64,000 bases of DNA from Cafeteria roenbergensis (Eukaryota; Sar; Bigyra; Bicosoecida; Cafeteriaceae). A model generated the notes under the pieces. That model was not told the origin of the DNA. It made no database searches and saw nothing but the letters and a program-made list of their open reading frames with translations. The position numbers and the translations under genes are program-made. Positions 43,069 to 54,855 of this stretch are shown one piece after another. Where the stretch lies: NCBI GenBank assembly GCA_008330645.1, contig VLTN01000094.1, positions 1-64,000 on the forward strand, read 5' to 3'. The first letter of the stretch is position 1. Every line of letters starts with the position of its first letter.

Positions 43069-46000
43069 ATGGCCGCTGCTGCCACGACTGAGGACAAGCT
43101 GCTGAGAGCCCTGGCGGATGCCTGCGACAGCGGCAACAAAGCCGAAGTCAGCAGGCTGCTGAGTGCAGGAGCGCTGGTGAACGGGAAGCTGCCAGGAGCT
43201 GTGAGCGCGGTTCGTGACGAGGTGGGCGTCGTGCCCACGCGTAGCGATCATGAGAGCGGATGCTGCGAAGCTTGGAACCGGCTTGGGGGTGGCCGAGAGA
43301 AAGGGCAAATGCCAAGGCTCGCGGAGCGGAGCAGGCCGCAGCTGCCTGGACAGGGCAGGGGACATTGGTCTGCTGGCGCGTCGCCGGTGGGCGTCGTGGT
43401 GGTAGACGTGCGATTCTGCCCGCCTGGCTGGCGTTGCGTGTCACTGCAGTATAGGAGCACGGCGCTGCTTCGCGCATCTGATCACGGCCACGTAGACATC
43501 GTGCGGCTGCTGCTCGACCGCGGCGCCAACGTGGATGCCACCAATGATGTGAGTCAGCCCACGTGCCTCGCCGCGGCGCCTCCATCCCTGCTTGGGGCGG
43601 CCGGGACCAGGCCACTGCCGATCGAGCGTGTCCGAACGAGGTGGCCTGCTGAATGGGAGGCTGGGTTTGCTTGGAGTCGACGTGCGATTCTGCGCGTCTG
43701 GCTGGCGTTGCGTATCTTCGCAGTATAGGAGCACGGCGCTGCTTCGCGCATCGGCGAGCGGCCACACGGACATCGTGCGGATGCTGCTCGACCGCGGCGC
43801 CAGCGTGGATGCCATCAATCGCGTGAGTCAGCCAGTGAGCCCGCATGCCTCGTCGAGCCACCGCCATCCCTGCATGGGGCGGCCGGGCCCAGGCCGCTGC
43901 GGATCGAGCGTGTCCGAGCGAGGTGGCCTGCTGAATGGGAGGCTGGGTCTGCTCGAAGTCGACGTGCGATTCTGCGCGTCTGGCTGGCGTTGCGTATCTT
44001 CGCAGTATAGGAGCACGGCGCTGCTTCGCGCATCGGCGAGCGGCCACACGGACATCGTGCGGATGCTGCTCGACCGCGGCGCCAGCGTGGATGCCGCTGA
44101 TCGCGTGAGTCAGCCAGTGAGCCCGCATGCCTCGTCGAGCCACCGCCATCCCTGCATGGGGCGGCCGGGCCCAGGCCGCTGCGGATCGAGCGTGTCCGAG
44201 CGAGGTGGCCTGCTGAATGGGAGGCTGGGTCTGCTCGAAGTCGACGTGCGAATCTGCGCGTCTGGCTGGCGTTGCGTATCTTCGCAGTATAGGAGCACGG
44301 CGCTGCTTTGCGCATCTGATCACGGCCACACGGACATCGTGCGGATGCTGCTCGACCGCGGCGCCAGCGTGGATGCCACCAATCGCGTGAGTCAGCCAGT
44401 GAGCCCGCATGCCTCGTCGAGCCACCGCCATCCCTGCATGGGGCGGCCGGGCCCAGGCCGCTGCGGATCGAACGTGGCCTGCTGGGTGGCTGGCTGGGGC
44501 ATTGCGGTGCGGTGCACGGGGGGCCGATGTGCGGTGATGCGCGCGAGGCTGTGGTTGCGTGGCTCCGCAGGAGGGGAGCACGGCGCTGCTTTGCGCATCG
44601 GCGAGCGGCCACACGGACATCGTGCGCATGCTGCTCGACCGCGGCGCCAGCGTGGATGCCATCAATCGCGTGAGTCAGCCAGTGAGCCCGCATGCCTCGT
44701 CGAGCCACCGCCATCCCTGCATGGGGCGGCCGGGCCCAGGCCGCTGCGGATCGAGCGTGGCCTGGCGGGGTGGCCTGCTGCGTGGTTTGATCAGCGAGGC
44801 GTGATCGGGGTGGGCGAAATGTCGGCATGTAGTGATGCACGTGTGGGCGGTGGCTGGCCGGGGCATTGCGGTCGGACGCTTGTGCGGTGATGCGCGTTGG
44901 GTTGAGGTTTCGCGTCTCTGCAGAATGAGAGCACGCCGCTGCTTTGCGCAACTGGTCACGGCCACGTGGACATCGCACGGATGCTGCTCGACCACGGCGC
45001 CAGCGTGGATGCCACCGAGTACGTGAGTCAGCCCACGTGCCTAGCCGCGCTGCTGCCGGCCGTGCATGGGGCAGCCGGGCCCAGGCTGCAGCGGCTCGGG
45101 CGTAGACGGGCAAGCTGTCCTGCTGGGTGGCTGGCCAGGACATTGTGGTTGGGTATGCCGAGAGCCGATGAGCGGTGGCGCGCGCATGGCCGAGGTTGCG
45201 TCTTTCCGCAGAAGGGAAACACGGTGATGATTTTCGCTTCGTCGCGCTGCAATGTGGACATCGTGCGGATGCTGCTCGACCGAGGGGCCAGCGTAGATGC
45301 CACCGGTGACGTGAGCCAGCCTGCGTGCCACGCCGAAGTGCTGAGGTGCCTGCATGAGGCGTCCAGCTCCCGGCGGCGCCGGATTGAGTGTGGCCGGGCG
45401 AGGTTGTCGGCTGGGTGGCTTGATCGGCGAGGCGTGATCAGGTGTGCGGAGGGTCGGCATGCAGTGATGTACGCGTGTGAGGTGACTGCTCGGCATCGCA
45501 GTTTGGCGAGACTGCGCTGCAAGGCGCGTCAGAGCACGGCCACGCGGACATCGTGCGGCTGCTGCTTGACCGAGGCGCCAACGTGAATGCCGCCTATCCC
45601 GTGAGTCGGCTTGCGTGCCACGCCGAAGTGCTGCTGTGCCTGCACGCGGAGTCCAGCTCCCGGCGGCGGCGGATCGAGTGTGGCCGGGCGAGGTTGTCTG
45701 CTGGGTGGCTTGATCGGCGAGGCGTGATCAGGTGTGCGGAGGGTCGACTTGCAGTGATGTACGCGTGTGAGGTGACTGCTCGGCATCGCAGTTTGGCGAG
45801 ACTGCGCTGCGTAGCGCGTCAGAGCACGGCCACGCGGACATCGTGCGGCTGCTGCTCGACCGAGGCGCCAGCGTGGACCCTGCCAATCGCGTGAGTCGGC
45901 CTGCGTGCCACGCCCAAGCGCTGCTGTGCCTGCACGCGGAGTCCAGCTCCCGGCGGCGGCGGATCGAGTGTGGCCGGGCGAGGTTGCCTGCTGGGTGGCT

Positions 46001-47363
46001 TGATCGGCGAGGCGTGATCAGGTGTGCGGAGGGCTGACTTGCAGTGATGCACGTGTGTGAGGTGACTACTCGGCATCGCAGCTTGCCGGGACTGCGCTGC
46101 GTAGCGCGTCAGAGCACGGCCACGCGGACATCGCGCGGCTGCTGCTTGACCGTGGCGCCAGCGTGGACCCTGCCTATCGCGTGAGTCGGCCTGCGTGCCA
46201 CGCCCAAGCGCTGCTGTGCCTGCACGTGGAGTCCAGCTCCCGGCGGCGGCGGATCGAGTGTGGCCGGGCGAGGTTGTCTGCTGGGTGGCTTGATCGGCGA
46301 GGCGTGATCAGGTGTGCGGAGGGCTGACTTGCAGTGATGTACGCGTGTGAGGTGACTGCTCGGCATCGCAGTTTGGCGAGACTGCGCTGCAAGGCGCGTC
46401 AGAACACGGCCACGCGGACATCGTGCGGCTGCTGCTCGACCGTGGCGCCAGCGTGGACCCTGCCGATCCCGTGAGTCAGACTGCGTGCGTCGGCGCAATG
46501 TTGCTGCGTTTGCATAAGGTAACCGGGCCCAGGCTGCTGCGGGTCGAGCGTGGCCGGGCGAGGTTGTCTGCTGGGTGGGTGTTCGGCGCAGTGCGCTTTG
46601 GTGTGCGGGGGGTTGACGTGCAATGATGCACGCGAGGCTGGAGACGGCTCGGCATCGCAGTATGGCATGACTGCGCTGATGTGGGCGTCTCGGCAGGGCC
46701 ATGTGGACATCGTGCAGCTGCTGCTCGACCGTGGCGCCAGCGTGGACCCTGCCAATCGCGTGAGTCAGCGTGCATGCCTCGCCGCGCCACTGCCGCGCCC
46801 GCGTGGGGCAGCTGTGTACATGCCGGGCCGGATCGAGCGTGGCCGGGCGAGGTTGTCTGCTGGGTGGGTGTTCGGCGCAGTGCGGTTTGGTGTGCGGAGG
46901 GTTGACGTGCAATGATGCACGCGAGGCTGGAGACGGCTCGGCATCGCAGGATGGCATGACTGCGCTGATTTTGGCCTCTCGGCGGGGCCATGTGGACATC
47001 GTGCGGCTGCTGCTCGACCGTGGCGCCAGCGTAGATTCCACCGATAACGTGAGCCACTCTGGTGCGCGCCGCAGAGCAGGCAAGCTGAGAGTCGTTCGCT
47101 CGCAGCTGTTCTCCCTTCGCCCCAGGGCTCGCTTTTATCTCGCATTGAGCTGCCCAGCCAGCAACCGAGACTTGCCCGTGTCGCAGAAAGGAATGGACGC
47201 CCTCGCGTGTTGCTCCTGCAGCGAATGCCAGACTCTGCTCCGCGGCTCGGAGCGCCTTCAGCAGTGGCACCGACGCCACTCCCTCGTCACTTGGGGTCAC
47301 GCGGCTGTCCGGCAGCGCCTCCGATCGGCCCTGGCGTGTCGTCGTAGAGAATCGTGGAAGTGA
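43069..47363 (+). CDS. Ankyrin-repeat gene A, 15 exons
   Basis: Exon 1 (43069-43200) encodes a 44-residue N-cap (LLRALADACDSGNKAEVSRL). Thirteen 99-nt exons start at 43450, 43724, 44006, 44288, 44571, 44924, 45212, 45502, 45792, 46082, 46372, 46661 and 46950, each with one ankyrin repeat of the type YRSTALLRASASGHTDIV plus LLLDRGASVDA. The last exon (47187-47363) encodes 58 residues with ERLQQWHRRHSLVTW. Donors are GTGAGT or GTGAGC, acceptors GCAG, all in phase 0; the spliced protein has about 531 residues. Unit length differs along the gene (about 282 bp in the 5' part, 290 bp in the middle). It is probably a protein-binding scaffold of unknown target. Confidence 0.8.
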
Positions 47364-47704
47364 TCGACATCTGTGGCTGCTGCCCAACCTGGTTGGCGTC
47401 GAAACGCCATTGCAGGAACCCTCGCGAACGCATGTGCCTCGGCTTCCTGCGGCAGAGCTGCACCTCGCCGATCGTCAATCGTTTTGCGCCCTTCAAGAAG
47501 CGAGCGCACCCGGTGCTCAAGCGCACGTGGGCTTCCCGGGCGTACCCCCCCGTACCGTCGCGCGTGCGCGCGCCCCGTGTGGTGTATGCGTGAACTCGTT
47601 TGACCCACCCTCCCGTCCCTTGGGCGACCCTGGCGGTTTCCACCGAGCCGAATCTTTAGCCGCTAGGTCAGCAACGGCGATCCTCGCCTCCACTCTGCCG
47701 ACCA
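47351..47704 (+). repeat. Dispersed repeat type 2 following gene A
   Basis: It begins at the stop codon region of gene A (TGATCGACATCTGTGGCTGC) and ends near CTCCACTCTGCCGACC. The same element follows genes B and C at the same point and is also found in an intron of gene E. Confidence 0.7.
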
Positions 47705-48030
47705 TGTTTGTGATGGAAATCTTGTGCTGCTGTTCCCCCGAGTTGAGCGGCCGCCGCCCTCAAGACAGGGCAACAACCCCAGGCCCGCTCTGCCCCACGG
47801 CAGCCGCGGGCCATCCGAGCCGCTCGCAAGCCCGCCCTCTGGGCGGGCACACCGGTTCGAGCCCACGTGGGGGCTCGCCGGCCGTACCCCGCACCCGCTG
47901 TACGCACGCGCCCTAAGTGGCGCGTGTGTGCTCGATTCGATCGTTTGACCCTGCCTCCCGTCCCTCGGGCGACCCTGGCGGCCCCCGCCGCGCCGAACCT
48001 TGAGCCACTAGGTCAGCGTCGGCGATGCTC
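47705..48030 (+). repeat. Dispersed repeat type 1
   Basis: Contains ACCGGTTCGAGCCC (B-box-like) and the conserved second half. It directly follows the type 2 copy and faces an inverted type 1 copy. Confidence 0.7.
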
Positions 48031-48065
48031 GTCTCCACTCTGCCAACCAGAAACAAGACTGCTGA

Positions 48066-48426
48066 CCTGTGTGGGCGTTGAGAGGCTGCTTGTTGGTGGA
48101 GGACTGCTGTTGACCTAAATGGCTAAAGTTCGGCGCGGCGGGGACCACACGGGGTCGCCCGAGGGACGGGAGGGAGGGTCAAACGATCGAACCGAGCACA
48201 CACGCGCCACTCGGGGCGCGTGCGTGCGGCGCGTACGGGTACGGGTGCGGCCGGTGAGCCCCGCGCGGGCTCGAACCGGTGTGCCCGCCCAGAGGGCGGG
48301 CTTGCGAGCGGCTCGGATGGCCCGCGGCTGCCGTGGGGCAGAGCGGGCCTGGGGTTGTTGCCCTGTCTTGAGGGCGGCGGCCACTCAACTCGAGGGGACA
48401 GCAGCACAAGATTTCCATCACAAACA
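48066..48426 (-). repeat. Dispersed repeat type 1, inverted copy
   Basis: It forms an inverted pair with 47705-48030, separated by about 35 bp. Its outer end joins the 5' block of gene B at CACGACCCGGCGG, so the block is truncated at this junction. Confidence 0.7.
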
Positions 48427-48799
48427 CGACCCGGCGGTTGGCAGCTCGCGCCCATGCTGCAGAGCTGGCGGCTGCGGCGGAGCAAATGCTCGCCTCGTGC
48501 TGGCGGCGCAAACCGGCAAGCCGAACCTGTGGATCTCGGGTCTCTCCGTCCCGACCACGTCCCGCGCCCGTGCATTCGTGTCGGCTGGCCTGGCCTGGGC
48601 CCCGCACGGCCCCGGTCTCCGCAACCTGCTCGCCGGTGCCTGCGCATCGGGAGCATCTCGCGCCGCTGCCGAAGCTCTGCATTGCTGCTTGAACCGGCGC
48701 ACGCGGCAACTCAGTGGCCCACTTCTGCAGGCGGGAGCGCCCGACGGTGGCGCGTTCAGCCTTCCCAGACCCCCACCCATCGCGCCGCAGCGACAGAGC
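48427..48799 (+). repeat. 5' block of gene B (copy of the gene A leader)
   Basis: Matches 42688-43068 with few changes; the distal part present upstream of genes A and C is missing and replaced by an inverted dispersed repeat. Confidence 0.75.
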
Positions 48800-51700
48800 A
48801 TGGCCGCTGCTGCCGCGACTGAGGACAAGCTGCTGAGAGCCCTGGCGGATGCCTGCGACAGCGGCAACAAAGCCGAAGTCAGCAGGCTGCTGAGTGCAGG
48901 AGCGCTGGTGAACGGGAAGCTGCCAGGAGCTGTGAGCGCGGTTCGTGACGAGGTGGGCGTCGTGCCCACGCGTAGCGATCATGAGAGCGGATGCTGCGAA
49001 GCTTGGAACCGGCTTGAGGGTGGCCGAGAGAAAGGGCAAATGCCAAGGCTCGCGGAGTAGAGCAGGCCGCAGCTGCCTGGACAGGGCAGGGGACATTGGT
49101 CTGCTGGCGCGTCGCCGGTGGGCGTCGTGGTGGAAGACGTGCGATTCTGCCCGCCTGGCTGGCGTTGCGTATCTTCGCAGTATGGAAGCACGGCGCTGCT
49201 TCGCGCATCTGAGCACGGCCACACGGACATCGTGCGGATGCTGCTCGACCGCGGCGCCAGCGTGGATGCCACCAATGATGTGAGTCAGCCCACGTGCCTC
49301 GCCGCGGCGCCTCCATCCCTGCATGGGGCGGCCGGGCCCAGGCCACTGCCGATCGAGCGTGTCCGAACGAGGTGGCCTGCTGAATGGGAGGCTGGGTTTG
49401 CTTGGAGTCGACGTGCGAATCTGCGCGTCTGGCTGGCGTTGCGTGTCACTGCAGTATAGGAGCACGGCGCTGCTTTGCGCATCGGCGAGCGGCCACACGG
49501 ACATCGTGCGGATGCTGCTCGACCGCGGCGCCAGCGTGGATGCCGCTGATCGCGTGAGTCAGCCAGTGAGCCCGCATGCCTCGCTGTGCCACCGCCATCC
49601 CTGCATGGGGCGGCCGGGCCCAGGCCACTGCCGATCGAGCGTGTCCGAGCGAGGTGGCCTGCTGAATGGGAGGTTGGGTCTGCTCGAAGTCGACGTGCGA
49701 TTCTGCGCGCCTGGCTGGCGTTGCGTATCTTCGCAGTTTAGGAGCACGGCGCTGTTTCACGCATCTGATCACGGCCACACGGACATCGTGCGGATGCTGC
49801 TCGACCGCGGCGCCAGCGTGGATGCCACCAATCGCGTGAGTCAGCCAGTGAGCCCGCATGCCTCGTCGAGCCACCGCCATCCCTGCATGGGGCGGCCGGG
49901 CCCAGGCCGCTGCGGATCGAGCGTGGCCTGCTGGGTGGCTGGCTGGGGCATTGCGGTGCGGTGCACGGGGGGACCGATGTGCGGTGATGCGCGCGAGGCT
50001 GTGGTTGCGTGGCTCCGCAGGCGGGGCGCACGGCGCTGCTTCGCGCATCGGCGAGCGGCCACACGGACATCGTGCGCATGCTGCTCGACCGCGGCGCCAG
50101 CGTGGATGCCACAAATCGCGTGAGTCAGCCAGTGAGCCCGCATGCCTCGTCGAGCCACCGCCATCCCTGCATGGGGCGGCCGGGCCCAGGCCGCTGCGGA
50201 TCGAGCGTGGCCTGGCGGGGTGGCCTGCTGCGTGGTTTGATCAGCGAGGCGTGATCGGGGTGGGCGAAATGTCGGCATGTAGTGATGCACGTGTGGGCGG
50301 TGGCTGGCCGGGGCATTGCGGTCGGACGCTTGTGCGGTGATGCGCGTTGGGTTGAGGTTTCGCGTCTCTGCAGAATGAGAGCACGCCGCTGCTTTGCGCA
50401 ACTGGTCACGGCCACGTGGACATCGCACGGATGCTGCTCGACCACGGCGCCAGCGTGGATGCCACCAAGTACGTGAGTCAGCCCACGTGCCTAGCCGCGC
50501 TGCTGCCGGCCGTGCATGGGGCAGCCGGGCCCAGGCTGCAGCGGCTCGGGCGTAGACGGGCAAGCTGTCCTGCTGGGTGGCTGGCCAGGACATTGTGGTC
50601 GGGTATGCCGAGAGCCGATGAGCGGTGGCGCGCGCATGGCCGAGGTTGCGTCTTTCCGCAGAAGGGAAACACGGTGATGATTTTCGCTTCGTCGCGCTGC
50701 AATGTGGACATCGTGCGGATGCTGCTCGACCGAGGGGCCAGTGTAGATGCCACCGGTGACGTGAGCCAGCCTGCGTGCCACGCCGAAGTGCTGAGGTGCC
50801 TCCACGCGGAGTCCAGCTCCCGGCGGCGGCGGATCGAGTGTGGCCGGGCGAGGTTGCCTGCTGGGTGGCTTGATCGGCAAGGCGTGATCAGGTGTGCGGA
50901 GGGCTGACTTGCAGTGGTGTACGCGTGTGAGGTGACTGCTCGGCATCGCAGGTTGCCGGGACTGCGCTGCAAGGCGCGTCAAAGCACGGCCACGCGGACA
51001 TCGTGCGGCTGCTGCTCGACCGAGGCGCCAACGTGAATGCCGCCTATCCCGTGAGTCGGCTTGCGTGCCACGCCGAAGTGCTGATGTGCCTGCATAAGGC
51101 GTCCAGCTCCCGGCGGCGGCGGATCGAGTGTGGCCGGGCGAGGTTGTCTGCTGGGTGGCTCGATCGGCGAGGCGTGATCAGGTGTGCGGAGGGTCGACTT
51201 GCAGTGATGCACGTGTGTGAGGTGACTGCTCGGCATCGCAGTTTGGCGAGACTGCGCTGCGTAGCGCGTCAGAGCACGGCCACGCGGACATCGTGCGGCT
51301 GCTGCTCGACCGGGGCGCCAGCGTTGATCCTGCCAATCGCGTGAGTCGGCCTGCGTGCCACGCCCAAGCGCTGCTGTGCCTGCATGAGGCGTCCAGCTCC
51401 CGGCGATGGCGGATGGGATGTGGCCGGGCGAGGTTGTCTGCTGGGTGGCTCGATCGGCGAGGCATGATCAGGTGTGCGGAGGGTCGACTTGCAGTGATGC
51501 ACGTGTGTGAGGTGACTGCTCGGCATCGCAGTTTGCCGGGACTGCGCTGCGTAGCGCGTCAGAGCACGGCCACGCGGACATCGTGCGGCTGCTGCTCGAC
51601 CGTGGCGCCAGCGTTGACCCTGCCTATCGCGTGAGTCGGCCTGCGTGCCACGCCCAAGCGCTGCTGTGCCTGCACGCGGAGTCCAGCTCCCGGCGGCGGC

Positions 51701-52813
51701 GGATCGAGTGTGGCCGGGCGAGGTTGCCTGCTGGGTGGCTCGATCGGCGAGGCGTGATCAGGTGTGCGGAGGGTCGGCATGCAGTGATGTACGCGTGTGA
51801 GGTGACTGCTCGGCATCGCAGTTTGGCGAGACTGCGCTGCAAGGCGCGTCAGAACACGGCCACGCGGACATCGTGCGGCTGCTGCTCGACCGTGGCGCCA
51901 GCGTGGACCCTGCCGATCCCGTGAGTCAGACTGCGTGCGTCGGCGCAATGCTGTTGCGTTTGCATAAGGTAACCGGGCCCAGGCTGCTGCGGGTCGAGCG
52001 TGGCCGGGCGAGGTTGTCTGCTGGGTGGGTGTTCGGCGCAGTGCGCTTTGGTGTGCGGGGGGTTGACGTGCAATGATGCACGCGAGGCTGGAGACGGCTC
52101 GGCATCGCAGTATGGCATGACTGCGCTGATGTGGGCGTCTCGGCAGGGCCATGTGGACATCGTGCGGCTGCTGCTCGACCGTGGCGCCAGCGTGGACCCT
52201 GCCAATCGCGTGAGTGAGCGTGCATGCCTCGCCGCGCCACTGCCGCGCCCGCGTGGGGCAGCTGTGTACATGCCGGGCCGGATCGAGCGTGGCCGGGCGA
52301 GGTTGTCTGCTGGGTGGGTGTTCGGCGCAGTGCGCTTTGGTGTGCGGGGGGTTGACGTGCAATGATGCACGCGAGGCTGGAGACGGCTCGGCATCGCAGG
52401 ATGGCATGACTGCGCTGATTTTGGCCTCTCGGCGGGGCCATGTGGACATCGTGCGGCTGCTGCTCGACCGTGGCGCCAGCGTGGACTCCACCGATAACGT
52501 GAGCCACTCTGGTGCGCGCCGCAGAGCAGGCAAGCCGAGAGTCGTCCGCTCGCAGCTGCCCCCCCCCCGCCCCAGGGCTCGCTTTTACCCCGCATCGAGC
52601 TGCCCAGCCAGCAACCGAGACTTGCCCGTGTCGCAGAAAGGAATGGACGCCCTCGCGTGTTGCTCCTGCAGCGAATGCCAGACTCTGCTCCGCGGCTCGG
52701 AGCGCCTTCAGCAGTGGCACCGACGCCACTCCCTCGTCACTTGGGGTCACGCGGCTGTCCGGCAGCGCCTCCGCTCGGCCCTGGCGTGTCATCGTAGAGA
52801 ATCGTGGAAGTGA
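48800..52813 (+). CDS. Ankyrin-repeat gene B, 14 exons, near-copy of gene A
   Basis: Exon 1 is 48800-48931. Twelve 99-nt exons start at 49181, 49455, 49737, 50021, 50374, 50662, 50952, 51242, 51532, 51822, 52111 and 52400, and the last exon is 52637-52813. The exon-to-exon spacing repeats that of gene A (353, 288, 290, 290, 290, 290, 289, 289 bp) except that one 282-bp unit is missing in the 5' part. The tail differs from that of gene A at a single residue near its end (CHRR for CRRR). The spliced protein has about 498 residues. The gene is a recent duplicate of gene A. Confidence 0.8.
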
Positions 52814-53180
52814 TCGAAATCTAGGGCTGCTGTACAACTTGGTTGGCATCGAAACGCTCCCGCTAAACCTTGCGAGCGCATGTGGCTCTGCTTTCTACGG
52901 CAGAGCTGCACCTCGCCGATCGTCAATCGTTTTGCGCCCTCCGAGAAGCGACCCGGTGCTCAAGCCCACGTGGGCTTCCCGGGTGCACCCCCCGAGCCAA
53001 CGCGCGCCCGCGCGCGCCCCGTGTGGTGTGTGCGTGAACTCGTTTGACCCACCCTCCCGTCCCTTGGACGACCCTGGCGGTTTCCACCGAGCCGAATCTT
53101 TAGCTACCCCCAACGATGTTCATTCATTAGCCACTAGGTCAGCATCGGCGATCCTCGCCTCCACTCTGCCGACCATGTTT
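52811..53180 (+). repeat. Dispersed repeat type 2 following gene B
   Basis: Starts at TGATCGAAATCTAGGGCTGC at the gene B stop codon and is closer in sequence to the copy in gene E's intron than to the one after gene A. It carries a small insert (CTACCCCCAACGATGTTCAT) near its end. Confidence 0.65.
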
Positions 53181-53328
53181 GTGATTGTCCGGCAACGCCT
53201 CCGATTCGCCCTGGTGCGTGTGATCGTAGGGAGTTGTGCCCATGCGTCAGGCAGTGGCCAAAGTGGCACCTGTTAGGTGTCCGGCGCCAGCAGGCTAGGA
53301 GTGGCAGTGCCTTGCTCGGAGTCTGCAC

Positions 53329-53705
53329 CCACAGGGGCACTGAAACCTCGCAAGCCACCTCCCAGCCTGCCGCGGGATGGGCGGGCGGGTCGCGAATGCG
53401 GCTTTGCTCTCACACAACCTCAAAGCCGACCGCAACGGGCCCTGGAGTGCTGTGCGAGCGTTCGCACGGCACGGCGGGCAAAGCGAAGCGCACGCTGCGC
53501 GCGCCTTGCCAGCGAGCTGCTTGTCTTGGCCGCCGACGCAGGCGGGTAGACTTGAGCTCGAGACCCTCTGAGTCACGCCGAGGGCACCCCCAGCACGCTG
53601 TGGGGGAGCCGCGTAGCCCAAGAGAGTGTCGTGACGATGCCAGATGGCTCGTCTGTTTTGTCGGGGTAGAATCTACGTCTGCGGACAAATATGAACCCAA
53701 CCGGT
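53329..53705 (+). repeat. 375-bp repeat, copy 1 of an inverted pair
   Basis: Runs from GGGGCACTGAAACCTCGCAA to GACAAATATGAACCCAACCG. Its reverse complement lies at 58288-58662, so the two copies flank gene C in inverted orientation. A shorter, diverged copy of its last 115 bp lies at 53998-54115. It contains no open frame shared between copies. Confidence 0.8.
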
Positions 53706-53717
53706 TACCGAACGGAA

Positions 53718-53995
53718 ATCTTGTGCTGCTGTTCCCCCGAGTTGAGCGGCCGCCACCCTCAAGACAGGGCAACAACCCCAGGCCCGCTCTGCCCCACGGA
53801 AGCCGCGGGCCATCCAACCCGCTCGGAAGCCCGCCCTCTGGGCGGGCACATCGGTTCAAGACCGCGCGGGGCTCACCGGCCGCACCCGTACCCGTACGCG
53901 CCGCACGCACGCGCCCCGAGTGGTGTGTGTGTGCTCGATTCGATCGTTTGACCCCTCCCTCCCGTCCCTCGGGCGACCCTGGCGGTCCCCGCCGA
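53718..53995 (+). repeat. Dispersed repeat type 1
   Basis: Same core as the copies at 47.7 and 48.1 kb, with the B-box-like site changed to GGTTCAAGACC. It is wedged between a full and a partial copy of the 375-bp repeat. Confidence 0.7.
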
Positions 53996-53997
53996 GC

Positions 53998-54115
53998 CCC
54001 CCCTGCACGCTGTGGGGAAGCTGCGTGACCCAAGAGAGTGTTGGGACGATGCCAGATGGCTCGTCCGTTTTTGTGGGGCGGAATCTACGTCTGCGAACAT
54101 TTACGAACCCCACGG
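53998..54115 (+). repeat. Partial, diverged copy of the 375-bp repeat
   Basis: Matches the end of 53329-53705 (ATGCCAGATGGCTCGTC, GAATCTACGTCTGCG) in direct orientation with several differences. Confidence 0.65.
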
Positions 54116-54394
54116 GCTACCGATTCGGCTGGCAAGCGCCTCCGGAACAGGACTTCGCCAGTGCAAGCGAGCTGCACTCTCCGGAGTCCGGAACTCGGCG
54201 CGGCTGCGCTACCCGCGGGCAGGAGTGCGCGCTAGCAGGGCAGCGGCGCTGCCCAATCGTCGGCGGCAGTCCCAAATCAGTCACATTTGATTCCAACTCA
54301 CCCACAGTGGACTCCCAGCTAACAGTTATTGTTCGGGCCAGACCTGAGCCGTTGCAATCTCGGCGCCCGCCCGCACGCACGCCCAGCGGCACTG

Positions 54395-54855
54395 ATTCGC
54401 AGTCTCGTCGGCGCGGGGCAAGCAGTCATGCACTTGCTGCGCCTGAGCCATGCGTCAGACGCGGGGCGGTCTCATGGTGCCGACCCGGCGGTTGGCAGCT
54501 CGCGCCCATGCTGCAGAGCTGGCGGCTGCGGCGGAGCAAATGCTCGCATCATGCTGGCGCGGCGCAAACCGGCAAGCCGAACCTGTGGATCTCGGGTCTC
54601 TCCGTCTCGATCACGCCCCGCGCCCGTGCATTCGTGGCGGCTGGCCTGGCCTGGGCCCCGCACGGCCCCGGTCTCCGCAACCTGCTCGCCGGTGCCTGCG
54701 CATCGGGAGCATCTCGCGCCGCTGCCGGTGCTCTGCATTGCTGCTGGCACTGCCGCACGCGGCAACTCAGTGGCCCACTTCTGCAGGCGGGAGCGCCCGA
54801 CGGTGGCGCGTTCAGCCTTCACAGCCCCCCACCCATCGCGCCGCAGCGACAGAGC
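54395..54855 (+). repeat. 5' block of gene C (copy of the gene A leader)
   Basis: Matches 42600-43068 over its full length, including GCGTCAGACGCGGGGCGGTC, up to the start codon. Confidence 0.75.

Noticed and set aside
43148-44665. Long minus-strand frames opposite genes A and B
   Set aside because: They mirror the repeat exons and introns of the plus-strand ankyrin genes and recur with the same period.
19053-48426. Functional tRNA genes at the GGTTCGAGCCC sites
   Set aside because: No cloverleaf with acceptor, D and anticodon arms could be drawn around these sites; only the B-box-like segment matches.
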